Source: an uncultured Pseudomonadota bacterium (GTDB lineage: Bacteria; Pseudomonadota; Gammaproteobacteria; Burkholderiales; Burkholderiaceae). Taken from it: a DNA stretch of 34,801 nt. The position numbers and the translations under genes are program-made. Positions 8,968-17,298 of the stretch are shown here, one piece after another (the first letter of the stretch is position 1; each line of letters begins with the position of its first letter). The notes beneath the pieces were generated by a model, which was not told where the DNA came from, searched no databases, and was given only the letters and a program-made list of their open reading frames with translations. The stretch is taken from NCBI GenBank assembly GCA_946480245.1, contig CAMLIZ010000036.1, positions 1 through 34,801 on the forward strand, read 5' to 3'.

Positions 8968-9414
8968 ATGAACCGCTCTCACGAACACGCCGCGCACGAG
9001 CTGCGCCTGCTCGCCAACCCGTCGCTGTGGGTGTGCGCGATCGCCGCCGCCTTCACGCTGGGCACGGCCCGCGCGGCCGACACGCCCGACGACCTCACGC
9101 CGCCGGCCAACGCCGCGTCGATGACGCCCAAGCAGGCCTACCAGCACGACAAGGACTTCTGCAACAGCGGCCGCTCGACCGAGCCGCGCGCGGTATGCCT
9201 GAAGGAGGCCGAGCACGCCTACCGTGAAGCGCGCGCCGGCACGCTGGAGCCGAACAGCGGCGCCATGGCCTCGGGCGACAACAGCGACCGCGCCAGCACC
9301 AGCGGCACCAGTGACACCATGCCCCGCAAGCACATGAAGCCCCGCCACCATAAGGCGAAGCGTCCCGCCGCGGCCGCCAGCGCCGCCGACAACGGCAGCG
9401 GCACCACCAAGTAA
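8968..9414 (+). CDS. small secreted protein of unknown function
   Basis: 148 residues; family not recognised. A signal peptide runs to about Ala36 (hydrophobic WVCAIAAAFTLGTARA). The mature part has a compact region with two cysteines (KDFCNSGRSTEPRAVCLKEAEHAYREARAG), likely a disulfide and a helix, then a low-complexity Ser/Thr/Gly stretch and a basic His/Lys tail (PRKHMKPRHHKAKRPAAAA). The start at 8968 has an excellent AAGGAGA eight bases upstream. It stands alone, with 128 bases before it and 50 after. Short proteins with this two-Cys pattern are common in Burkholderiales but I know no function for them. Confidence 0.75.
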   Translation: MNRSHEHAAHELRLLANPSLWVCAIAAAFTLGTARAADTPDDLTPPANAASMTPKQAYQHDKDFCNSGRSTEPRAVCLKEAEHAYREARAGTLEPNSGAMASGDNSDRASTSGTSDTMPRKHMKPRHHKAKRPAAAASAADNGSGTTK

Positions 9415-9464
9415 GCCGGCCGGCCCGGTGCTACGCTCGTCTCCCCCGCCATGAGGAGACGAGC

Positions 9465-10448
9465 GTGTTCAAGGCATTGATGCTCACGCAGCAGGAGCGG
9501 CAGACCCGCGCCGAGCTGCTCGATCTGGACGAAGCGCAGCTGCCGCCCGGCGACGTGACGGTGCGCGTGGAGTACTCCAGCCTCAACTTCAAGGACGCCC
9601 TGGCCATCACCGGCCGCGGCGCCATCGTCAAGCGCTGGCCGCTGGTGCCCGGCATCGACCTCGCCGGCACGGTGGAGCACAGCGACAACCCCGCCTGGCG
9701 GCCGGGCGACCGCGTGGTCGTCAACGGCTGGGGCCTGGGCGAAACCCACTGGGGCGGCCTGGCGCAGAAGGCGCGGCTGGAGGCAGGCTGGCTGCTGCGC
9801 CTGCCGCAGGCGTTCAGCACCAAGCAGGCGATGGCCGTGGGCACCGCCGGCTACACCGCCGCGCTGTGCGTGATGGCCTTGCAACGCCACGGCCTGAAGC
9901 CGGGCGACGGCGAGGTGCTGGTCACCGGCGCCGCCGGTGGCGTGGGCTCGGTGGCGGTGGCCCTGCTGGCCGGCCTGGGCTACCGCGTCACCGCCTCCAC
10001 CGGGCGCCCGCAGGAGGCCGAGTACCTGCGCTTCCTCGGCGCGGCCGACATCATCGAGCGCGGCACGCTGTCGCAACCGGGCAAGCCCTTGCAGAGCGAG
10101 CGCTGGGCCGGCGTGGTGGATTCGGTGGGCAGCCACACGCTGGCCAACGCCTGCGCCGGCACGCGCTGGCACGGCGCCGTGGCCGCCTGCGGCCTGGCGC
10201 AGGGCGCGGATTTCCCCGCCACGGTGATGCCCTTCATCCTGCGCGGCATCACGCTGTACGGCATCAACTGCGTGTTCGTCGACAACGCCACCCGCACCCG
10301 GGCGTGGGAGCTGCTGGCCCAGCACGTGGCCGGCCCCAAGCTGGACCAGATGACGGTGCAGATCGGGCTCAGCGAGGCGATCCCGATGGCCAGCGCGCTG
10401 CTCGAGGGCAAGCTGCGCGGCCGCACCGTGGTGGCGGTGGACGCGTAA
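9465..10448 (+). CDS. acuI: acrylyl-CoA reductase / YhdH-family quinone oxidoreductase
   Basis: 327 residues, medium-chain dehydrogenase/reductase fold without zinc ligands. It matches the YhdH/AcuI family in length (E. coli YhdH is 324) and in motifs: SSLNFKDALAITGRG, PLVPGIDLAGTV, GDRVVVNGWGLGETHWGG, the NADPH-binding TGAAGGVGS at 154-162, and LRGITLYGINCVF. Characterised AcuI enzymes reduce acryloyl-CoA to propionyl-CoA with NADPH. The start is GTG at 9465, with GAGGAG six bases upstream; no ATG fits. It appears to be monocistronic. Confidence 0.9.
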   Translation: MFKALMLTQQERQTRAELLDLDEAQLPPGDVTVRVEYSSLNFKDALAITGRGAIVKRWPLVPGIDLAGTVEHSDNPAWRPGDRVVVNGWGLGETHWGGLAQKARLEAGWLLRLPQAFSTKQAMAVGTAGYTAALCVMALQRHGLKPGDGEVLVTGAAGGVGSVAVALLAGLGYRVTASTGRPQEAEYLRFLGAADIIERGTLSQPGKPLQSERWAGVVDSVGSHTLANACAGTRWHGAVAACGLAQGADFPATVMPFILRGITLYGINCVFVDNATRTRAWELLAQHVAGPKLDQMTVQIGLSEAIPMASALLEGKLRGRTVVAVDA

Positions 10449-10468
10449 GCGGAGCACCCCCGACCCGG

Positions 10469-10494
10469 GGGGCGCGGGCGCCGGCGGGCGCCCC
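10469..10494 (+). terminator. possible hairpin terminator after acuI
   Basis: GGGGCGC at 10469-10475 can pair with GCGCCCC at 10488-10494 around a 12-base loop, 20 bases after the acuI stop. No T-run follows, and the surrounding G/C-only sequence offers competing pairings, so this is only a weak candidate. Confidence 0.25.
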
Positions 10495-10542
10495 GGCACC
10501 ACTATGCTCGGGGCACCTGCGCAGCGCGTGTCCACGCACCCC

Positions 10543-11223
10543 ATGTCAAAGATTCTGGAGATCGCCGGAGCCTGGCTCGAGCGCCTCAGTGGCGCCCGCG
10601 CTCGTGGCCGCCACGCCGCGCGCGACGCCGGGCCCAGCACGCTGCACTCGCGCTACCCGGCCGACGAACACGCACGCGCTTGGGCGCACGTGTCGGGCTG
10701 GGCCCAGCTGTCCGGGCGCCGCCAGCACCTGTCGTGCGTGCTGCTGGCCCACAACCAGGTGGCCGCGTTGGGCACCTTGCTGCCCGAGCTGAGCGACCTG
10801 CTCACCGAATGCGGCTACCCGTGGGAGATCATCCTGGTCGACCGCGGCAGCAGCGACGCCACCGAGGCCTTTGCGCGCAGCTGGTGCGAGCTGCCCGGCT
10901 TCCAGGCGCTGGTGCTCAACGCGGGCGCCGGCCGCGCGCAGGCGCTCACGATCGGCCTGCAGGCCGCGCGCGGCGACGCCGTGCTGCTGCTCGACGCCGG
11001 CAGCGTGGAGGCACTGCCGATGGCGCAGCGCATGGTGCGCGCCTGGGAGGACGGCAGCGAGCTGGTGTGGCTGGAGCACGATCCGGTCTCCGGCCGCCGA
11101 CGCCTGCAGCGCTGGACCGCCAGCCCGCACGAGGGGCGGCCGCCGGCCGTGCTGCCGGCCTTTGCGACCGAAGGCCACCTGACGCTGATCGACCGCCGCT
11201 TGCTGCAGACCGTGCTGGCCTGA
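10543..11223 (+). CDS. glycosyltransferase family 2-like protein, atypical
   Basis: About 226 residues. Residues from about 55 on show the GT-A nucleotide-binding half of a family 2 glycosyltransferase: LSCVLLAHNQVAALGTLLPEL, then WEIILVDRGSSDATEAFA, then NAGAGRAQALTIGLQAARGDAVLLLDA. The usual metal-binding DxD reads Asp-Ala-Gly (LLDAGSVEAL), and the acceptor half is much shorter than normal. It may therefore be catalytically inactive or a regulatory remnant. Possible starts are ATG at 10504 or 10543; neither has a ribosome-binding site. I prefer 10543, whose N-terminus (MSKILEIAGAWLERL) looks like a helix. It is an orphan, not in a polysaccharide cluster. Confidence 0.65.
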   Translation: MSKILEIAGAWLERLSGARARGRHAARDAGPSTLHSRYPADEHARAWAHVSGWAQLSGRRQHLSCVLLAHNQVAALGTLLPELSDLLTECGYPWEIILVDRGSSDATEAFARSWCELPGFQALVLNAGAGRAQALTIGLQAARGDAVLLLDAGSVEALPMAQRMVRAWEDGSELVWLEHDPVSGRRRLQRWTASPHEGRPPAVLPAFATEGHLTLIDRRLLQTVLA

Positions 11224-11298
11224 GCGGCCCTGCTGCGCTGCGGCTGCAAAGCCGGGGCATCGCGCTTGCTGGGAGTCCGTGGACCATACTGGCCCACG

Positions 11299-12765
11299 AT
11301 GACCTCTGCCCCATCCTCGGACGCCGTCAAGCGCTACCTGCCCTGGGTGGTGGCCACCGCGCTGTTCATGGAGCAGCTCGACTCCACGATCGTCAACACC
11401 GCCGTGCCGGCGATGGCGCACAGCCTGCAGGTGGCGCCGCTCAGCCTGAAGGCGGTGGTGGCCACGTACATCCTCAGCCTGGCGGTGTGCATTCCGTTCA
11501 GCGGTTGGATGGCCGACCGCTTCGGCACGAGACGCGTGTTCTCGCTGGCGATGCTGCTGTTCACCGTGTCGTCAGTGGTGTGCGGCCTGTCGGTCAACGT
11601 GCCGATGCTGGTGGCCGCGCGCCTCGCGCAGGGCGTGGGCGCCGCGATGATGATGCCGGTGGGCCGGCTGACCATCGTGCGCACCTTTCCGAAAGCCGAG
11701 CTGCTGAGCGCGATGAACTTCGTCGTGATGCCGGCGCTGATCGGCCCCCTGCTCGGGCCCACGGTGGGCGGGCTGATCGTGCACTGGCTCAGCTGGCGCG
11801 ACATCTTCTTCGTCAACGTGCCCGTGGGCGTGGCCGCGCAATGGCTGATCCACAAGCACATGCCCGACTACCGCGGCCAGCCACGCCCGCTGGACGTGGT
11901 GGGGCTGGTGCTGTTCGGCGGCGGCATCGCGCTGCTGTCGTGGCTGCTGGAGATCTTCGGCGAGCACCGCATCGACACCACCTCCAGCGCCGTGCTGCTG
12001 GCCGTGGCGCTGGGGCTGCTGGCGGCCTACGTGTGGCATGCGCGTCAGGTGGCGCATCCGCTGCTGCAGCTGGCGCTGTTCAAGGTGCGCACCTTCCGCA
12101 TCTCGGTGGTGGGCGGCTTCGTCACGCGGCTGGGCATCGGCGGCCTGCCGTTCCTGCTGCCGCTGCTGTACCAGCTGGGGCTGGGCCTGCCGGCCTGGAC
12201 CTCGGGCCTGCTGATGATGCCCACCGCGGCCGCCGCCATCACGATGAAGCTGGTGGCCGGCCGCATCCTGGCGCGCCTGGGCTACCGGCGCGTGCTCGTG
12301 GTCAACACGGTGATGATCGGCGTGGTGATCCTGCTCTACGCCAGCGTGAGCAGCCACACGCCGCTGGCCGTGATCGCGCTGATCGGGCTGGCGCTGGGCT
12401 TCTTCAACTCGCTGCAGTTCTCGAGCATGAACACGCTGGCCTATGCCGACGTGGCACCGGCCGACACCAGCATGGCCAGCACGATGGCCAGCTCGCTGCA
12501 GCAGCTGTCGATGAGCTTCGGCCTGGCCACCGGCACCTTGCTGGCCGGCTGGTTCCTGGGCCGCGTGTCGCAGGACAACGCGGCGGCCGTGACCGGCGCG
12601 CTGCACCACGCGCTGATCGCGCTGGGCGTGCTCACGGCGCTGTCGTCGATCAGCTTCTGGCGCCTGCGCCCCGGCGATGGCGAGAGCGTGAGCCGCGGCG
12701 CGATGGGCACCGAGGGCGATGCCGATGCGGGCGCCCCGGTGCAGGCCGCGGCCGCGGCCGAGTGA
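11299..12765 (+). CDS. MFS transporter, DHA2 (EmrB/QacA) drug:H+ antiporter type
   Basis: 488 residues with about 14 hydrophobic segments, as in the DHA2 family. Diagnostic motifs are FMEQLDSTIVNTAVPAMA in helix 1 (motif D1), FSGWMADRFGTRRVF (motif A), ARLAQGVGAAMMMPVGRL (motif B) and GPLLGPTVGGLI (motif C). It resembles E. coli HsrA more than EmrB, and no membrane-fusion partner (EmrA) lies nearby, so it is probably a single-component inner-membrane exporter. The substrate is unknown. The start at 11299 gives the expected short cytoplasmic N-terminus. The C-terminal tail after the last helix is acidic and Ala-rich. Confidence 0.9.
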   Translation: MTSAPSSDAVKRYLPWVVATALFMEQLDSTIVNTAVPAMAHSLQVAPLSLKAVVATYILSLAVCIPFSGWMADRFGTRRVFSLAMLLFTVSSVVCGLSVNVPMLVAARLAQGVGAAMMMPVGRLTIVRTFPKAELLSAMNFVVMPALIGPLLGPTVGGLIVHWLSWRDIFFVNVPVGVAAQWLIHKHMPDYRGQPRPLDVVGLVLFGGGIALLSWLLEIFGEHRIDTTSSAVLLAVALGLLAAYVWHARQVAHPLLQLALFKVRTFRISVVGGFVTRLGIGGLPFLLPLLYQLGLGLPAWTSGLLMMPTAAAAITMKLVAGRILARLGYRRVLVVNTVMIGVVILLYASVSSHTPLAVIALIGLALGFFNSLQFSSMNTLAYADVAPADTSMASTMASSLQQLSMSFGLATGTLLAGWFLGRVSQDNAAAVTGALHHALIALGVLTALSSISFWRLRPGDGESVSRGAMGTEGDADAGAPVQAAAAAE

Positions 12766-12829
12766 CCCCACGCTGCGCGGGACACCGGTGCACGCCGAGA
12801 ATCGGCGCCGACCTCAGCCAGGAGCCAGC

Positions 12830-13540
12830 ATGACCGATCTCTCCGCCTTCCCCATCAGCAGGAAGTGGCCGGCGCAGCAGCCCGACCGCATCCAGCTCTA
12901 CTCGCTGCCCACGCCCAACGGCGTGAAGGTGTCGATCATGCTGGAGGAGACGGGCCTGCCGTATGAGCCGCACCTGGTGCGCTTCGACGCCAACGACCAG
13001 CTGTCGCCCGAGTTCCTGTCGCTCAACCCGAACAACAAGATCCCCGCCATCATCGACCCGCAAGGCCCCGGCGGAAAGCCGCTGCCGCTGTTCGAATCGG
13101 GCGCGATCCTGGTGTACCTGGCCGACAAGGCGCAGCAGCTGATGCCGGCCGACCCGGCGCGCCGCTACCAGGCGCTGCAGTGGCTGATGTTCCAGATGGG
13201 CGGCATCGGGCCGATGTTCGGCCAGGTCGGCTTCTTCCACAAATTTGCCGGCAAGGACTACGAGGACAAGCGCCCGCGCGACCGCTACGCGGCGGAGGCC
13301 AAGCGCCTGCTCAAGGTGCTGGACCAGCACCTCGAGGGCCGTGCGTGGATCATGGGCGACGAGTACTCGATCGCCGACATCGCCACCTTCCCGTGGATCA
13401 ACAACCTGATCGGCTTCTACGGCGCCGGGGACCTGGTGGGCTTCGGTGACTTCGCCCAGGTGCAGCGCGTGCTGCAGGCCTTTTTGGCGCGGCCCGCCGT
13501 GGCGCGCGGGCTCAACATCCCGAAGCGGCCGGAGGCCTGA
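12830..13540 (+). CDS. glutathione S-transferase, YfcG/YghU-like (Nu class)
   Basis: 236 residues. The N-terminal thioredoxin domain has IQLYSLPTPNGVKVSIMLEETGLPY, then NPNNKIPAIIDPQGPGGKPLPLFESGAILVYLA; the Thr-Pro-Asn-Gly turn and the GGKPLPLFESGAI stretch are marks of the YfcG/YghU class, known for disulfide-bond reductase and organic-peroxide activity with glutathione. The C-terminal helical domain contains MGDEYSIADIATFPWINN. GGAG five bases before the ATG supports the start. Its 3' end overlaps the convergent reductase gene by 29 bases. Confidence 0.9.
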   Translation: MTDLSAFPISRKWPAQQPDRIQLYSLPTPNGVKVSIMLEETGLPYEPHLVRFDANDQLSPEFLSLNPNNKIPAIIDPQGPGGKPLPLFESGAILVYLADKAQQLMPADPARRYQALQWLMFQMGGIGPMFGQVGFFHKFAGKDYEDKRPRDRYAAEAKRLLKVLDQHLEGRAWIMGDEYSIADIATFPWINNLIGFYGAGDLVGFGDFAQVQRVLQAFLARPAVARGLNIPKRPEA

Positions 13541-14567
13541 GCCACCGCGGCAGCGGCAGGCTCACGCTCAGGTGCTCCGGCACCAAGGCCGCCAGGACCT
13601 GCCGCGCATCGAAGGCCTCGCCCAGCGCGCGCGTGCCGACCCGGTCGAAGCCGGGCGCCATCAGGCGCGCCGCCGCCTCCACCACCATCGGCGCCGACAC
13701 CGCATAGATGTCCTGGCCCCGCGCCACCGCGGTGCGCAGCGCTGCACCCTCGCGCAGCTGCACCACCATCTCGAAGCGCTGCGGCGAGCGGCCGCGTGCA
13801 TCGTGCGCCACCGGCGGCGGCGTGGCCGCATCGCGAATCTCGTTCAGCGAGGACTGCGTGAGATGCGCACGCAGGCTGCGCACGCGCAGGTGGTGCGAGA
13901 TCGTGATGACCTCGCTGAACGGCAGCTCGACGATCGCCTGCTCGCCATGCGGCGCGCCGAATTGCCAGGTAGCCGTGCGCGCCGGAAGCGGCATCGGCAC
14001 CAGGCGGTGGTCGTCGACGATCAGGCGCGGCACGCGGTTGCGCTCGCCGGTCTTGCGCGTGCCCTCGGTGGGCCACCAGTGGTCGAGCGCGATCGCAACG
14101 GTCACCTCGTCGGCCTCGCCCTCGGGGCCGAGCAATGCGGTTGCCAGCAGATCGGCCAGGCCGCCGTAGAACCCCGCGGCCGGTATGACCGCCACGCCGG
14201 CTGCGCGAGCGGCGGCGTCGAAGCGCTCGAAGGTCTGCTGCGCGCTGGCCTGCTCGGCCGTCACATCCAGGTAGCTGGCGCCCGCTTGCACAGCCACTTG
14301 CGCCACGGCAGCGGCCGTGTCGAGAAACGGGCCTGCGCAATTGATCACCACCGCGCAGCCGGCAAAGGCACGGCCCAGGGCCTGCGGGTCGTCGAGGGCG
14401 GCCACCCGCCCCGGCACGCCGGCGGGCAGCGCCGCCGCACGCCGCCCCACGGCGACGGCCGCGATGTCGCGACGCCGCAGTTCGTCGATCACGAAGCGGC
14501 CGGTGTGGCCGCCGGCGCCGTACACGGCCACGGGCCGCGAGTGCATGAGGGGTGAAGTGCTTGTCAT
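13512..14567 (-). CDS. saccharopine dehydrogenase-like NAD(P)-dependent oxidoreductase
   Basis: 351 residues. The N-terminal Rossmann fold starts with VAVYGAGGHTGRFVIDELRRR, followed by VVINCAGPFLDTAAAVAQVAV and GASYLDVTAE, which is the saccharopine-dehydrogenase NADP-binding domain layout shared with trans-acting enoyl reductases. The rest (GFYGGLADLLATALLG and beyond) is family-specific. The substrate is unknown. The gene is divergent from a TetR regulator, with only 58 bases between the two start codons and two operator-like sequences in that gap, so TetR most likely controls it. The operator begins two bases upstream of the chosen start and no Shine-Dalgarno site is seen; an ATG at 14546 is an alternative. 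Confidence 0.85.
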   Translation of the reverse strand: MTSTSPLMHSRPVAVYGAGGHTGRFVIDELRRRDIAAVAVGRRAAALPAGVPGRVAALDDPQALGRAFAGCAVVINCAGPFLDTAAAVAQVAVQAGASYLDVTAEQASAQQTFERFDAAARAAGVAVIPAAGFYGGLADLLATALLGPEGEADEVTVAIALDHWWPTEGTRKTGERNRVPRLIVDDHRLVPMPLPARTATWQFGAPHGEQAIVELPFSEVITISHHLRVRSLRAHLTQSSLNEIRDAATPPPVAHDARGRSPQRFEMVVQLREGAALRTAVARGQDIYAVSAPMVVEAAARLMAPGFDRVGTRALGEAFDARQVLAALVPEHLSVSLPLPRWLRPPAASGC

Positions 14568-14568
14568 A

Positions 14569-14617
14569 CGATACAGACCTGTCTGTTTCTTGCGATCGTA
14601 AAGACAGGTCTGTATCG
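14569..14617. promoter_or_regulatory. duplicated TetR operator in a divergent promoter
   Basis: A 16-base element, CGATACAGACCTGTCT at 14569-14584, recurs perfectly inverted at 14602-14617. Each copy is itself a near-palindrome, ACAGAC-CT-GTCTGT at 14573-14586 and AAGAC-AG-GTCTGT in the second, of the kind bound by TetR dimers. The two dyads are arranged symmetrically about a central CGATCG at 14593-14598. They occupy almost the whole 58-base gap between the reductase and TetR start codons, so repressor binding would block both genes. Confidence 0.75.
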
Positions 14618-14625
14618 TGTCAAGC

Positions 14626-15219
14626 ATGACCAAGCAGAGCAGCGAACCGGCGGACGTGCGCCAGCGCATCCTCGACACCGCATCCACCCTGTTCTATGAG
14701 CGCGGCGTGCGCGCGGTGGGGGTGGATCTGGTGGTGGAGGCCTCGGGGGTCGCCAAGACCAGCCTGTACCGCTACTTCCGCACCAAGGACGACCTGATCG
14801 TCGCCTTTCTCGAGCGTGAAGACATCGAGTTCTGGTCCCTCTGGGACGAGGTCAGCGGGCGACATGCCGGCCACCCCCTGGCCGAGCTGGAGGCCCACAT
14901 GCGCTGGATCGGCAAGCGGCTGGCACGCGCCAATTACCGGGGCTGCCCGCAGATCAACGTGGCGGCCGAATTCGCCGAGGCGGACCATCCCGCGCGCGAG
15001 GTGTCGCGGCAGCACATGAAGGCCATGCGCGAGCGGCTGACCCAACTGGCGCGCGCGCTCGGCGCCGCGCGCCCGGGCGACCTGGCGGCTCAGCTGGGCC
15101 TGCTGATCAACGGTGCGTTCGTGAGCGCATCGCTGCTCGCGCCGGAGGAAGCCACGCGCGTGCTGCTCGGGTCGGCGCGCGCGCTGGTGGCCGCCGCCAC
15201 CCTGTCGCGCGGCGGCTAG
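14626..15219 (+). CDS. TetR/AcrR-family transcriptional regulator
   Basis: 197 residues. The N-terminal helix-turn-helix is typical: RQRILDTASTLFYERGVRAVGVDLVVEASGVAKTSLYRYFRTKDDLIVAFL. The C-terminal helical ligand domain contains YRGCPQINVAAEFAEADHPA, seen in the YcdC/TetR_C groups. The ATG at 14626 is preferred over an in-frame GTG at 14617, which lies inside the operator. Neither has a ribosome-binding site, so the message may be nearly leaderless. It probably represses itself and the divergent reductase through the paired palindromes. The stop overlaps the convergent cheZ stop by four bases. Confidence 0.9.
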   Translation: MTKQSSEPADVRQRILDTASTLFYERGVRAVGVDLVVEASGVAKTSLYRYFRTKDDLIVAFLEREDIEFWSLWDEVSGRHAGHPLAELEAHMRWIGKRLARANYRGCPQINVAAEFAEADHPAREVSRQHMKAMRERLTQLARALGAARPGDLAAQLGLLINGAFVSASLLAPEEATRVLLGSARALVAAATLSRGG

Positions 15220-15848
15220 AAGCCGAGGCTGGCGAGCAGGTCGTCCACTTCGCCCTGGTTCTGCACCACGTCGGTCCGGCCCTCGGGGCTCACCACCGGG
15301 CCGTGCAGGATGGTGTCCTCCACCTTCTTGGCCTGCTCGGGCGGCGCGGCCTGCACCAGCAGCTTGACGAGGCTGTCCTCGAGGTCGGTGGCCAGCGACA
15401 CCACCTTGGCCACCACCTGGCCGGTGAGGTCGTGGAAGTCCTGCGCCATCATGATGTCGGTCAGGTGCTGGTCGATGCGCGCGGTGCTCTTCTCCACGTC
15501 CGACACGAAGTTCAGCACCGCACCCGAGGCCACGGCCTTCACCGGGTCGGCCACGATCGCCTCGGCGATGCGCCGCGTCTCGGAGCTGATGTGGCCATGC
15601 TCGAGCTTGGCCTGGTCGACCGAGTTCAGCACCTTGTCGGCGGCTTCGCCGGTTTTCCGGGCGATGTAGCTCAGGCGGCTGCGCGCGTCGGGCAGGCCGT
15701 CGGCGGCCTGCTGCAGCTTGGGCATCACGCCCAGCTGGTTCAGCGTGTCGTGCAGCTGGCGCGTGATGTGGCCCAGCTGCTGGAAGATTTCGGGGCTGGC
15801 CTGGGCGGCCATCTGCGGCGCCAGGGTTGCAAGGTCATCCATTTTCAT
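15216..15848 (-). CDS. cheZ: chemotaxis protein CheZ, CheY-P phosphatase
   Basis: 210 residues (E. coli CheZ 214). It dephosphorylates CheY-P at the flagellar motor or receptor array. The long helical hairpin contains MMAQDFHDLTGQV, with the catalytic pair Asp140 and Gln144 (E. coli Asp143 and Gln147). The C-terminal peptide VDDLLASLGF is the CheY-binding helix and matches the E. coli protein. An ATG at 15842 is an alternative start with slightly better GAGG spacing. It is the last gene of the motA-motB-cheY-cheZ unit, 20 bases after cheY. Confidence 0.95.
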   Translation of the reverse strand: MKMDDLATLAPQMAAQASPEIFQQLGHITRQLHDTLNQLGVMPKLQQAADGLPDARSRLSYIARKTGEAADKVLNSVDQAKLEHGHISSETRRIAEAIVADPVKAVASGAVLNFVSDVEKSTARIDQHLTDIMMAQDFHDLTGQVVAKVVSLATDLEDSLVKLLVQAAPPEQAKKVEDTILHGPVVSPEGRTDVVQNQGEVDDLLASLGF

Positions 15849-15868
15849 GTCCTCGGTTCCTTCAGGCG

Positions 15869-16264
15869 TCAGGCGGTGGTCGCCATCTTCTGCATGATCT
15901 TCTGCACCTTCTCTTCCAACGTGGCCTTGGTGAAGGGCTTCACGATGTAGCCGGCCGCGCCGCTCTGGGCGGCCAGCACGATGTCTTCCTTGCGCGCTTC
16001 GGCCGTCACCATCAGCACCGGCAGGTGCTTCAGGCTGTCGTCGGCCTTGATGGCCTTGAGCAGGTCGAAGCCGTTCATGTTGGGCATGTTGATGTCGGTG
16101 ACGACAAAGTCGAACTTCTGCGCCTTCAGCATGTTCAGCGCGATGGCGCCGTCCTCCGCTTCGTCGGCGTTGTTGCAACCCATTTCCTTCAGCAGGCCGC
16201 GCACGATGCGGCGCATGGTCGAGAAGTCGTCGACGATCAGGAACTTCAGGTCGGTTGGATTCAT
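15869..16264 (-). CDS. cheY: chemotaxis response regulator CheY
   Basis: 131 residues, a single receiver domain with all canonical residues at E. coli numbering: Asp12 and Asp13 (Mg binding), Asp57 (phosphorylation, VVTDINMP), Thr87, Tyr106 and Lys109. [20 protein letters not shown] and [13 protein letters not shown] confirm CheY rather than a generic receiver. CheY-P binds FliM to switch motor rotation. It lies between motB and cheZ. The CheA kinase is not in the window. Confidence 0.97.
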   Translation of the reverse strand: MNPTDLKFLIVDDFSTMRRIVRGLLKEMGCNNADEAEDGAIALNMLKAQKFDFVVTDINMPNMNGFDLLKAIKADDSLKHLPVLMVTAEARKEDIVLAAQSGAAGYIVKPFTKATLEEKVQKIMQKMATTA

Positions 16265-16285
16265 GGCGGGCTCGTCCTTACGGCG

Positions 16286-17290
16286 TCAAGGCTTGCGCAG
16301 GTTATCGGGTAGATCGGGTCGAACTTGAGGAACGATGTTGACCGGCTCGGGCCGCGGCACGGCGGCGGCCGCGGGGCCGGTTGCGGGGGCCGGCGCGGCG
16401 GCCTCGGCGTCTTGCGCCGGGTTGTGGAAGAAGCGCTCTTCCGCCTCGCGGTTCATCACGATGATGCTGATGCGCCGGTTCACCGGGTTCAGCGGATCGT
16501 TGCGGTCGAACAGCATGCTCGAGGCCAGGCCCTGCACGCGCAGCACGCGGTCCTCCGGCAGGCCGCCGGCCAGCAGCTCGCGGCGCGACGCATTGGCGCG
16601 GTCGGCCGACAGCTCCCAGTTGCTGTAGCCGCGATCGCCGGCCGAGTAGTTGTGCGCGTCGGTGTGGCCTTCCAGCGTGAGCCGGTTCGGCACCTCGGCC
16701 AGCACGCTGCCGATGTCCTGCAGCAGCTCGCGCATGTACGGCTTCACGACCGCGCTGCCGGAGTCGAACATCGGCCGGTTCTGGTCGTCGACGATCTGGA
16801 TGCGCAGGCCGTCGGCCGTCATGTCGAGGCGGATCTGCGAGCTGATCGGCGCCAGCTTCGAGTTGGCCCTGATCTTCTCCTCGACCCTGCGCTTCAGGTC
16901 CTCCAGGCGCGCCACCTCGGCGCGGATCTGCTCGGCCTTCAGCGCCTTGATGTTCACGTGCGCTCGGTCGGCGGCCACCTCGCCGCGCTTGACCTGGCCG
17001 GTGGTGCGCGTGAGGTCCTGCCCGCCGCCCTTGACCACGTGCGACGAATCGCCGGCGCCCGAGCCCGACGACAGCAGCGCGATCTTCAGCGGCGACGAGA
17101 AATACTCGGCAATGCCCTTCTTGTCGCCCTCGGTGGTGCTGCCCAGCAGCCACATCAGCAGGAAGAACGCCATCATCGCCGTCACGAAGTCGGCATAGGC
17201 GATCTTCCAGGCGCCGCCATGCGCGGCATGGCCGCCGCGCTTGACGCGCTTGACGATGATGGGTTGGAGCTTCTTGCTGTCGCCGGCCAT
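16286..17290 (-). CDS. motB: flagellar motor stator protein MotB
   Basis: 334 residues. A single transmembrane helix near the N-terminus contains the proton-carrying Asp34 (WKIAYADFVTAMMAFFLLMWL). A plug and linker follow, then an OmpA-like peptidoglycan-binding domain with LTLEGHTDAHNY, ELSADRANASRRELL and NPVNRRISIIV. The last 45 residues are an Ala/Pro-rich tail. MotB anchors the stator to the cell wall and forms the proton channel with MotA. The motA stop lies eight bases upstream. Confidence 0.97.
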   Translation of the reverse strand: MAGDSKKLQPIIVKRVKRGGHAAHGGAWKIAYADFVTAMMAFFLLMWLLGSTTEGDKKGIAEYFSSPLKIALLSSGSGAGDSSHVVKGGGQDLTRTTGQVKRGEVAADRAHVNIKALKAEQIRAEVARLEDLKRRVEEKIRANSKLAPISSQIRLDMTADGLRIQIVDDQNRPMFDSGSAVVKPYMRELLQDIGSVLAEVPNRLTLEGHTDAHNYSAGDRGYSNWELSADRANASRRELLAGGLPEDRVLRVQGLASSMLFDRNDPLNPVNRRISIIVMNREAEERFFHNPAQDAEAAAPAPATGPAAAAVPRPEPVNIVPQVRPDLPDNLRKP

Positions 17291-17298
17291 GGTTCAGC

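Noticed and set aside
15410..15450. His139 in CheZ where E. coli has Gln, at first taken for loss of the catalytic glutamine
   Set aside because: The catalytic pair is the Asp and Gln of DLTGQ, and both are present (Asp140 and Gln144).
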